Source: a virus
IMG/VR virus record: IMGVR_UViG_3300020477_000171
Location: 1 to 20,337 of that record
Direction: 5' to 3' (one strand)
DNA length: 20,337 nucleotides
This document shows positions 1-6,353 of this stretch, in pieces. Each line of letters begins with the position of its first letter. Position 1 is the first letter of the stretch. Position numbers and translations under genes: made by a program. The notes under the pieces are model-generated. The model searched no databases. It saw only the letters and a program-made list of their open reading frames with translations, and was not told where the DNA came from.

Positions 1-21
1 CTTATAAGGAGAGTTTAGACG

Positions 22-189
22 ATGTGTATGATGTCAGCACCTCCTAGTGGAGTAAGTCCAGATAAACCTGAGATAGCACCATCTGGAAAAGGAATAACTG
101 ACTCTAATCCTTTGTTACAAACTAATAAAACTTCTAAAGTTAGATCAAGAAGAGTTAAAAAAAGTTTAAGAATTAATAAACCTTCCTAA
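22..189 (+). CDS. Small basic-tailed protein, possible gp7.3-like virion protein
   Basis: A 55-residue ORF beginning MCMMSAPPSG and ending in a basic tail that contains RVKKSLRI. An AAGGAG ribosome-binding site at 6-11 lies ten bases before the chosen ATG; ATGs at codons 3 and 4 are possible alternatives. The first half is rich in Pro, Ser and Gly and looks disordered; no membrane segment is visible. The basic tail resembles the end of the glycine-rich protein at 1162-1848 (RARKSLRI). It also recalls the C-terminal part of T7 gp7.3 (GGKKSLSV), a small virion protein that is ejected into the host. Its place just ahead of the portal block fits that family. The function is inference from this short motif and position; the coding call rests on the ribosome-binding site and the shared C-terminus. 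Confidence 0.6.
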   Translation: MCMMSAPPSGVSPDKPEIAPSGKGITDSNPLLQTNKTSKVRSRRVKKSLRINKPS

Positions 190-205
190 AAATTTTGAAG
201 AGGAT

Positions 206-676
206 ATGTTAAAGCTTTTAAGTCAAAAAAATATAAAAGAAAATTGGAAAACATATAAACCACAAATAGAAAAAGCTTTTACTTCTTCCGAAGGATCACA
301 TTTAATTACAAGTACTGAGTCTGTTGATATATATAAAACGATTTATGGCAGACTAATGAATCCTTTTAATGAAGACACTCATTTATGGCTTTCAAAATAT
401 AATAATTATCTTTTATTGACTCAGATACAGGAATGTGAGTTTACTGGTAGAAGAACTATAATCCTTGAATCAGGAACTAGACTAAAAGATGTAGGTACAA
501 AAATAAGAGATAAATGGTATCATGATATCCATAGTACTATTTCAAAGTTTGCAAAGGAAAGAGGTTGCGTAGCAATGTACGTCTTTAGTGATTTAGATTA
601 TTTTCTAAAGGTTGCGGAGAAAACAAAAAAATGGAGTAATGTAATAACTCGTTACCAATTTTACTTTCCACTTTAA
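206..676 (+). CDS. Hypothetical protein, first copy of a tandem paralogous pair (possible GNAT-like fold)
   Basis: 156 residues, the same length as the next gene and alignable to it without a gap; I count about 83 identical positions. Conserved stretches are MLKLLSQ at the start, AFTSSEG (24-30), HLW, LTQIQ in the middle, TISKFA, SDLDYF, and RYQF.FPL at the end. The order (a solvent-exposed W, a hydrophobic strand LLLTQIQ, a second strand, then a helix followed by GC..M) recalls small phage proteins annotated as GNAT-like, but I see no clear acetyl-CoA loop (Q/RxxGxG/A), so enzymatic activity is doubtful. The ribosome-binding site GAGG (200-203) is only two bases from the ATG. It sits between two proteins sharing a basic C-terminal tag, upstream of the portal. 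Function unknown. Confidence 0.7.
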   Translation: MLKLLSQKNIKENWKTYKPQIEKAFTSSEGSHLITSTESVDIYKTIYGRLMNPFNEDTHLWLSKYNNYLLLTQIQECEFTGRRTIILESGTRLKDVGTKIRDKWYHDIHSTISKFAKERGCVAMYVFSDLDYFLKVAEKTKKWSNVITRYQFYFPL

Positions 677-684
677 GAGGATGA

Positions 685-1155
685 ATGTTAAAATTATTAA
701 GTCAAGAAGATATAAAAAATAACTGGAATGAATATAAAGTTATTTTAAAAAAGGCTTTTACTTCTTCTGAGGGTACACACATTCTCACAGGAGAAGGATC
801 AGAAAATATTTATAAAGTTATTTATAATAAATTGACTAACCCTTTCTCTCATGATATGCATCTTTGGAGTGAAGGAGAAGGAGATTATATTGTATTAACA
901 CAAATACAAGTAAGTGATATTACAGATAAACAAACTTTATTATTATTTTCTGCTACTCGTACTGAAGAAGTAGATAAAGATACATTAACAGAAAGATACT
1001 ACGAAGCATATCAAACCATTTCAAAGTTTGCAAGAGAACAAAACTGTGAAGGAATGTATTGCTATAGTGATTTAGATTATTTTGCAAAATTAGCTGAACA
1101 AACAAAAGAATGGACTAATGTCATAATTCGTTACCAGTTCTTATTTCCACTTTAA
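685..1155 (+). CDS. Hypothetical protein, second copy of the tandem paralogous pair (possible GNAT-like fold)
   Basis: 156 residues, about half identical to the preceding gene over its full length. The start is set by AAGAGG (675-680), which overlaps the stop codon of the first copy and lies four bases from the ATG, so the two are probably translated in series. It keeps the shared MLKLLSQ, AFTSSEG, HLW, LTQIQ, TISKFA, SDLDYF and FPL blocks. It differs most in residues 75-115, which are acidic here and more basic in the first copy. The divergence says the duplication is not recent. The role is unknown; the fold suggestion is weak and based on pattern only. Confidence 0.7.
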   Translation: MLKLLSQEDIKNNWNEYKVILKKAFTSSEGTHILTGEGSENIYKVIYNKLTNPFSHDMHLWSEGEGDYIVLTQIQVSDITDKQTLLLFSATRTEEVDKDTLTERYYEAYQTISKFAREQNCEGMYCYSDLDYFAKLAEQTKEWTNVIIRYQFLFPL

Positions 1156-1161
1156 ACTAAT

Positions 1162-1848
1162 ATGAAAATATATACCGAAGTAAATTACCAATGGATAGAT
1201 GGTAAATTAGTTGAGACATCTTCCAAGTCCTTTGAGTACACTGGAAACCTTACCCTCTGCGGAGGAGGAGGTGGAGGAGGTGCTAAAGGAGGAGGTGGAG
1301 GAGGTGGAGGAGGACTGCTAGGAGGAGTAGCTGATGCTGTAACAGATACAACTTCTGCTGTTACTACAGAAGCAGGAAATATAGGGAGCACTATAGCAGA
1401 AGGAGCTTCAACAGTAACAGATCCAATTACATCAAATGTCACTGAGGCAGCAAATATAGCTGGTGACAATATAGCCACTGGAACAGAAGCCCTAACCACA
1501 GGAGTATCTGAAGGTGTATCTGAAATTGCTACTACAACCGCAACTAATTTACAACCTGTTATGGCAGAAGCATCCAGAGCCGGAGCTGCTTTAGATTCCA
1601 GTATGCAAGTAGTAGGAGATGAAGTAGGAAGATGGACTGACGCAGCACGAGAAAATATAGATTCAGGATTAGGATTTGTCAGGGACAAAATGGGTGAAGT
1701 ATCTACATTTATTCATGGTTCTAGAGACCCTGTTGATGAACCACTTAAAAAAGGAGCAGTAAGCGGATCTAAAAAAGGTAAAGGTAAATCAGAATTAGCT
1801 GTAAATAAAGGTAAACAAAGAGCTAGGAAATCCTTGAGAATAGGTTAA
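1162..1848 (+). CDS. Glycine-rich protein with basic C-terminal tag, possible gp7.3-like virion/ejection protein
   Basis: 228 residues in four parts. Residues 1-33 form a compact start (MKIYTEVNYQW... ending TLC) of a type I associate with marine podoviruses. Residues 34-55 are nearly pure glycine: seven G, AK, nine G, LL, GG. Residues about 56-150 are rich in Ala, Thr, Val and Gly with repeated small-residue segments that could form amphipathic helices. Residues about 190-228 are strongly basic and end in RARKSLRIG. The end resembles both the 55-aa protein at 22-189 and the tail of T7 gp7.3. There is no clear ribosome-binding site; the ATG follows the previous stop by six bases. Its stop overlaps the portal start by one base (TAATG), indicating coupled translation. 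A virion role is inference from position, composition and the tag. Confidence 0.65.
   Translation: MKIYTEVNYQWIDGKLVETSSKSFEYTGNLTLCGGGGGGGAKGGGGGGGGGLLGGVADAVTDTTSAVTTEAGNIGSTIAEGASTVTDPITSNVTEAANIAGDNIATGTEALTTGVSEGVSEIATTTATNLQPVMAEASRAGAALDSSMQVVGDEVGRWTDAARENIDSGLGFVRDKMGEVSTFIHGSRDPVDEPLKKGAVSGSKKGKGKSELAVNKGKQRARKSLRIG
1258..1326 (+). repeat. GGA/GGT microsatellite encoding the polyglycine tract
   Basis: A run of GGA and GGT codons, broken only by GCT AAA and CTG CTA, encodes residues 34-55 of the glycine-rich protein. It stands out from the AT-rich surroundings and repeats GGAGG many times. Confidence 0.85.
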
Positions 1849-3464
1849 TGAAATATAAAAAAAATAAAAAAACAAAAACTGCTATTAATGTAGAAGCTGA
1901 ATATTCAGATGAAGGAGAAGTAAAATCTAAATATTCTAAGTACTTACCTGATAGAGATAACTATCTAAGGAGAGGTAGAGAAGCTTCCTTATTTACTATT
2001 CCTACTCTCTTACCTCAAGATGGATTTGAAAGTTCTTCAGAAATAACTACACCTTACCAATCTATAGGAGCAGAAGGAGTAAATAATTTAAGCTCTAAAC
2101 TCCTTATGTCTTTACTTCCTCCTAATGCACCTTTCTTTCGTTTAGTAGTTGATAACTCTGAACTTGAATCTCTACTTGCAGAAAAAAGATCCGAAGCAGA
2201 GAAAGGATTAGCAAAGATAGAACGATTAGTAATGCAAGAAATTGAAGTTAGAGGACTTAGAGTTCCTATTGCCGAAGCATTAAAACAACTTATCGTTACT
2301 GGAAATGTACTACTTTATTTACCTCCTAAAGAACAAATAAGAGTATTCCGATTGGATCGTTATGTAGTTAAACGAGATTCAATGGGCAATGTATTAGAAA
2401 TTATTACTAAGGAATCCTTATCTCCTTTATCTCTTCCAGAACAGGCTAAAGAACTTATAGCTGATCCTGATTCAGATACACCAACAAAAGATTATGATTT
2501 ATATACTTGTATTAAATGGACAGGAAAAAACTGGATGGTTCACCAAGAAATAAATGGTGAAATAGTTCCTGGAACTGAAGGTACATATACTAAAAATAAA
2601 TGTCCTTATATTGCATTAAGATTTACAGCAATGGATGGAGAAGATTATGGGCGTGGATATGTGGAAGAATACTTAGGAGATTTAAAGTCTTTAGAATCAC
2701 TTACTCAATCTATTGTTGAAGGTTCAGCTGCTGCAGCAAAAGTTCTATTTCTCGTAAGACCTAATGGGACTACACGAGTCAAGACCCTTGCAGAATCTCC
2801 GAATGGTGCAATAGTTACAGGAGATGATAATGATGTATCTTCATTACAACTTGGTAAGTCTCAGGATTTCAATGTAGCACAGCAAACAATACAATTATTA
2901 CAGACTAGACTATCCAGAGTCTTTTTAATGAATAGTTCTATCCGAAGGGATGCAGAACGTGTAACTGCACAAGAAATAAGGATAGCACATCAAGAATTAG
3001 AAATTGCTTTAGGAGGAGTGTATGCAGTTCTTTCTCAGGAATTTCAATTACCTTTGGTAGAATTATTAATGCATAAAATGCAAAAAGAAAATAGAATTCC
3101 TAAGTTACCTGACGAAGGATTAAAACCCTTAATTGTTACAGGGGTAGAAGCTCTTGGAAGAGGAGAAGATATGAATAAGTTAGGAGTATTTATACAACAA
3201 CTTTCCCCACTAGGTCCTGAAGTTCTAAAAGAAATTAATATTGATGATTATATTATTAGATTAGCTGGCTCTCTTGGTATTGATACTGATGGATTAGTTA
3301 AATCACCTGAAGAAAAGAAATTAGAAGCTGAACAATTAGAAGCACAACAAGCTCAAATAGCAAATCAACAAATGATGGGTAAGATAGCTGAGAAAGCTAC
3401 ACCAGAGATGATGAAAAGTATGAATCAACAACAGCAACAACCTTCACCAGAAATGGCAAATTAA
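1848..3464 (+). CDS. Portal protein (head-tail connector, T7 gp8-like)
   Basis: 538 residues against 536 for T7 gp8. The protein forms the dodecameric ring at the unique capsid vertex through which DNA is packaged and ejected and to which the tail attaches. The diagnostic N-terminal region runs from about residue 35: RDNYLRRGREASLFTIPTLLP, then SSSEITTPYQSIGAEGVNNL, SSKLLMSLLPPNAPFFRL. The first eleven residues are almost all Lys, Tyr and Asn, and the last 40 are rich in Gln (QQQQQ near the end), probably disordered. The ATG overlaps the stop of the glycine-rich gene and has no clear ribosome-binding site of its own, so it likely depends on coupling. Family assignment is secure. Confidence 0.95.
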   Translation: MKYKKNKKTKTAINVEAEYSDEGEVKSKYSKYLPDRDNYLRRGREASLFTIPTLLPQDGFESSSEITTPYQSIGAEGVNNLSSKLLMSLLPPNAPFFRLVVDNSELESLLAEKRSEAEKGLAKIERLVMQEIEVRGLRVPIAEALKQLIVTGNVLLYLPPKEQIRVFRLDRYVVKRDSMGNVLEIITKESLSPLSLPEQAKELIADPDSDTPTKDYDLYTCIKWTGKNWMVHQEINGEIVPGTEGTYTKNKCPYIALRFTAMDGEDYGRGYVEEYLGDLKSLESLTQSIVEGSAAAAKVLFLVRPNGTTRVKTLAESPNGAIVTGDDNDVSSLQLGKSQDFNVAQQTIQLLQTRLSRVFLMNSSIRRDAERVTAQEIRIAHQELEIALGGVYAVLSQEFQLPLVELLMHKMQKENRIPKLPDEGLKPLIVTGVEALGRGEDMNKLGVFIQQLSPLGPEVLKEINIDDYIIRLAGSLGIDTDGLVKSPEEKKLEAEQLEAQQAQIANQQMMGKIAEKATPEMMKSMNQQQQQPSPEMAN

Positions 3465-3485
3465 TTATAGAAAGGGGAAATAAAT

Positions 3486-4292
3486 ATGGCAGAATTCCAA
3501 CAAATCAGTACACACGAAGAAGCTCCTCCACCTCCTGAAGGAACTAAGGAGCATGAACAAGCTATGGTTCAACTAGCAGAGGAAGCTGGTGCAGTAGAAC
3601 GAGATGATGAACAACCAGCATGGTTACCTGATAAGTTTGAAAGTCCTGAAGATATGGCGAAAGCCTATCATGAATTAGAAAAAAAATTATCTACTCCAAA
3701 TACGGAGTCTGTGACGGACAGCGATGAGGGTACACCACCTCCGCAGACTCCCCAATTAGACTTAAATGTAGAACAAGCTAGAAAAACTTTATCAGATCAG
3801 GGATTAGATTACAATAAATACTATAATGAATATATAGAAAATGATACTTTATCCGAAGAATCATTTAAAGAATTGAATGATAAAGGAATGAGTCAAGAAA
3901 TGGTCACTTCTTGGATTGAAGGTCAACAAGCTATAGGAGAACAAATTAAAAACGAAGCTTATAATTCTGTAGGAGGAGAAGAAGTATATAATAATATTAC
4001 AAAATGGGCAGGAGAAAATCTATCGAAATCTGAGATAGGTGTATTTAATAGGGCATTGGAAAGTAATAATCCAGATGATACTGCATTTGCTATTAAATCT
4101 CTTAATGCTCAATATTTACTGGCAAACGGAAGTTCGCCTAATCTTTTACAAGGGTCAACTGGGGGATCTTCAGCCGAAGCATTTACATCGCTAGCTCAAA
4201 TGTCTGAAGCAATGAAAGATCCAAAGTACCAGACTGATTCTTCTTTCAGGGAAGAAGTAACTAGAAAATTGGAAGCTTCTAACCTAATGTAA
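3486..4292 (+). CDS. Capsid assembly scaffolding protein (T7 gp9-like)
   Basis: 268 residues; T7 gp9 has 307. Scaffold guides procapsid assembly and then leaves. The N-terminal third is acidic and Pro-rich. At about residues 42-68 it carries the family signature PAWLPDKFESPEDMAKAYHE followed by LEKKL. The C-terminus has the helical capsid-binding type tail with AMKDPKYQTD and ending RKLEASNLM, close in pattern to the end of T7 gp9. A good ribosome-binding site (AAGGGG, 3472-3477) lies eight bases before the ATG. The gene sits directly between portal and capsid, as in all T7-like phages. Confidence 0.92.
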   Translation: MAEFQQISTHEEAPPPPEGTKEHEQAMVQLAEEAGAVERDDEQPAWLPDKFESPEDMAKAYHELEKKLSTPNTESVTDSDEGTPPPQTPQLDLNVEQARKTLSDQGLDYNKYYNEYIENDTLSEESFKELNDKGMSQEMVTSWIEGQQAIGEQIKNEAYNSVGGEEVYNNITKWAGENLSKSEIGVFNRALESNNPDDTAFAIKSLNAQYLLANGSSPNLLQGSTGGSSAEAFTSLAQMSEAMKDPKYQTDSSFREEVTRKLEASNLM

Positions 4293-4424
4293 TACGGAAG
4301 AACACACGAGAAAATTATTGCCCACTGAGGTGGATAACTTTAATTGAGGTACGATGTAGTTATAGCCGTAACTAAATTCGTGCTAGGTAAAACTAGCTAA
4401 ACTTAACCTTAATTAAAATAAATT
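4293..4424 (+). promoter_or_regulatory. 132-base capsid leader with three small hairpins; possible late promoter region
   Basis: This is the longest non-coding gap in the window and lies where T7 has its strongest late promoter, phi10. I see three short inverted repeats: CCAC/GTGG (4322-4333, 4 bp), TAGTTA/TAACTA (4357-4374, 6 bp, 6-base loop) and GCTAG/CTAGC (4382-4397, 5 bp, 6-base loop). None is followed by a T run, so they are not typical terminators. The 7-mer TAATACG (4290-4296), the first seven bases of the T7 promoter, overlaps the scaffold stop codon, but the rest of that consensus is poorly kept. The stretch just before the capsid ATG is A/T-rich with TTAATTAA (4409-4416) and no Shine-Dalgarno sequence. 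A regulatory role is inferred from position and structure. Confidence 0.45.
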
Positions 4425-5606
4425 ATGGCAGACAATTATACTGGTCACCGATCTGGTATGGTCAATGCGGCTAATAACTCTAGAGCGTTATTTCTAAAGT
4501 TATATGCCGGAGAGGTCATGACCGCCTTTCAGACCAAGAATATAATGATGAATTATTGTCGAACCCGAAACATTAAGTCAGGTAAATCGGCTCAATTCAT
4601 CATGACAGGTAAACATAGGACAGCTGCATATCATACTCCTGGAAATGAGATTGTTCCAAATGTTGCTGCTAAACATTCAGAGAGAGTAGTCACGATTGAT
4701 GATCTCCTGATTGTTCATCAATTCATTCCAAATATTGATGAAGCAATGGCTCATTATGATATACGTTCTGTCTATACTCAGGAAGCCGCTTATGGATTAG
4801 CCAAAGCTGCTGACCAAAACATTCTCAGAACGGCTATTAAAGCTGCTTTGACAACTAACAAGGAACGTGCAGGAAAATTAGTTCAAGATTATAACGCATG
4901 GGATGATGAAGATTTCACTCCAAATGTTGTTTATTCTAGTACTAGCTTTGCAAATTCTTTAAAATCTTCAAATTTCTTTGAAGGTGTTCTGGAAGCAAAG
5001 CGTATCCTTGAGAGTGCAGGAGCACCTTTAGATGATCTGGTATGTATAGTAAGTACCGATCTTTTCTATGAGATGTTTAAAGCAGGTTCAAATAGTGAAG
5101 CAACAACCTCACTACATATGTTTAATACAGACATTGGTGGTAAGGGTTCTCTAGTAGATGCAAACATGCCTAATATTGCAGGAATTCCTGTAGTTAGAAC
5201 TCCTCATATGGGTAGTGGAACTCGTTCAGCATGGACAGATTCTCTTTGGAGTACTGGTGCAACAACTGGTGCCGCTCCATTAGGTGCAGCTGAATCTAAC
5301 AGGGCAACTGTTTATGATCTTCCTGCTAACTATAATGCCGCATCAAATGGAGATAACTTAGTTGGTCCTACTGGCGGTACTGATGCAAACGGAGCAGCTG
5401 TAGCTTTGCGTACTGAAGGCACAAAAGTTCGTGCTTTAGTTATGAATAGAGATGCAGTAGCAACTGTGAAACTATTAGACCTTTCGGTTGAGACAGATTA
5501 TATGGTCAATCGTCAGGGAACATTAATTGTTTCTAAGTATGCAATGGGTCATAACGTACTACGACCAGCAATGGCTGTAGCATTATCATCCTCGCATATT
5601 GCATAA
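4425..5606 (+). CDS. Major capsid protein (T7 gp10-like)
   Basis: 393 residues against 345 for T7 gp10A; it forms the icosahedral shell with the HK97-type fold. Family signatures include the IKSGKSAQFIMTGKHRTAAYH and TPGNEI region (about 50-77), RVVTIDDLLIVHQFIPNIDE followed by AMAHYDIR (about 87-115), and near the end VATVKLLDLSVE, then IVSKYAMGHNVLRPAMAVAL. There is no canonical ribosome-binding site before the ATG, odd for what should be the most abundant product. The 5' third uses more G/C-ending codons than its neighbours, which may reflect high expression. I see no sign of a T7 gp10B-style frameshift: a CCTTTTT run lies just after the stop codon. Confidence 0.95.
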   Translation: MADNYTGHRSGMVNAANNSRALFLKLYAGEVMTAFQTKNIMMNYCRTRNIKSGKSAQFIMTGKHRTAAYHTPGNEIVPNVAAKHSERVVTIDDLLIVHQFIPNIDEAMAHYDIRSVYTQEAAYGLAKAADQNILRTAIKAALTTNKERAGKLVQDYNAWDDEDFTPNVVYSSTSFANSLKSSNFFEGVLEAKRILESAGAPLDDLVCIVSTDLFYEMFKAGSNSEATTSLHMFNTDIGGKGSLVDANMPNIAGIPVVRTPHMGSGTRSAWTDSLWSTGATTGAAPLGAAESNRATVYDLPANYNAASNGDNLVGPTGGTDANGAAVALRTEGTKVRALVMNRDAVATVKLLDLSVETDYMVNRQGTLIVSKYAMGHNVLRPAMAVALSSSHIA

Positions 5607-5613
5607 CCTTTTT

Positions 5614-5652
5614 GTGGGATGTAGTTTATCCTCTTGCTATGTCCCACGTTTT
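5614..5652 (+). terminator. Hairpin 1 after the capsid gene (late terminator candidate)
   Basis: An 11-bp stem: left arm GTGGGATGTAG (5614-5624), right arm CTATGTCCCAC (5637-5647), with two G.U pairs in the RNA and a 12-base loop. It is followed by GTTTT. It starts eight bases after the capsid stop, the same place as the T7 late terminator between genes 10 and 11. The short, interrupted T run makes it a partial terminator or an RNA-processing/stability hairpin. Confidence 0.65.
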
Positions 5653-5700
5653 GTAGAGGGGTGAAAGTAGTTCTCCATACCCCTCTACTCTCCTTTCCTC
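5653..5700 (+). terminator. Hairpin 2 after the capsid gene (tandem late terminator candidate)
   Basis: An 11-bp stem: GTAGAGGGGTG (5653-5663) with TACCCCTCTAC (5678-5688), ten Watson-Crick pairs plus one closing G.U, and a 14-base loop. It is followed by a pyrimidine-rich tail TCTCCTTTCCTC rather than a pure T run. It begins six bases after hairpin 1 ends, so the two form a tandem pair. It is likely to cut read-through into the tail genes or protect the 3' end of capsid mRNA. Confidence 0.65.
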
Positions 5701-5721
5701 AATTTAATTAATCCTCAAAAT

Positions 5722-6351
5722 ATGGCTATATCCAAAACTACTAAACTAGATGCTATTAATTCCATGCTTATTGGAATTGGAGAAGCTCCTGTGAATACAC
5801 TTAACTCAGGACTTCAAGAAGCTGAAGTAGCTGCCATACTCCTTGATAACGTATCTCGTGAAGTCCAATCAGCTTGCTGGTCTTTTAATACTGATTTACG
5901 TTATAAATTAGGTACAAATTCTGATAAACATATTGTACTTCCTTCCAATACTTTAGTAGTCGATACAACAAAATTAAAAAGAGATTACAATACAGATGTA
6001 ATAGAACGAAATGGTAAATTGTATGACCGAACAAAAAATAGTTTTGAATTTGATGATGAAGTAGAAGTTGATATTACATACCTTTTTGATTTTGAAGAAC
6101 TACCTGAAATAGCAAGACGATATATTACATTAAGAGCAGGAAGAAAATTCCAAGAAAATACTCTTGGTTCTAGTGAAATGACTCAACTTCAATTTAAAGA
6201 TGAGCAAGCAGCTTTAATAAATCTAAAAGATTTTGAATCTCAGACTGCTGATTATAATATTTTTGATAACTATGATACTTATGCAGCAGTGGATAGAGGT
6301 TTAGGTTCTCCTGTGAATACACTTGATACTCAACGAAGACTATATTCCTGA
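5722..6351 (+). CDS. Tail tubular protein A (T7 gp11-like)
   Basis: 209 residues; T7 gp11 has 196. This protein forms the ring between the portal and the tail nozzle. The start MAISKTTKLDAINSMLIGIG and then EAPVNTLNSG.QEAEVAAILLDNVSREVQS are typical of the family, as is the later helical block EELPEIARRYITLRAGRKFQ (about 135-154). There is no ribosome-binding site: the leader is CAATTTAATTAATCCTCAAAAT. It is the first gene after the tandem hairpins and begins the tail operon. Tail tube B follows after two bases. Confidence 0.93.
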   Translation: MAISKTTKLDAINSMLIGIGEAPVNTLNSGLQEAEVAAILLDNVSREVQSACWSFNTDLRYKLGTNSDKHIVLPSNTLVVDTTKLKRDYNTDVIERNGKLYDRTKNSFEFDDEVEVDITYLFDFEELPEIARRYITLRAGRKFQENTLGSSEMTQLQFKDEQAALINLKDFESQTADYNIFDNYDTYAAVDRGLGSPVNTLDTQRRLYS

Positions 6352-6353
6352 TT

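Noticed and set aside
1185-1688. Minus-strand ORF of 167 codons opposite the glycine-rich gene
   Set aside because: It is the complement of the GGA/GGT tract and gives polyproline; there is no ribosome-binding site and all neighbours are on the + strand.
4401-4423. T3-promoter-like resemblance just before the capsid ATG
   Set aside because: About 14 of 23 positions match by my count, but most are A or T, the GGG start is missing, and initiation would leave only a few bases of leader.
5600-5617. CCTTTTT slippery-like run near the capsid end, as for a T7 gp10B-type frameshift
   Set aside because: The run begins after the TAA stop, so ribosomes in the capsid frame would not decode it.
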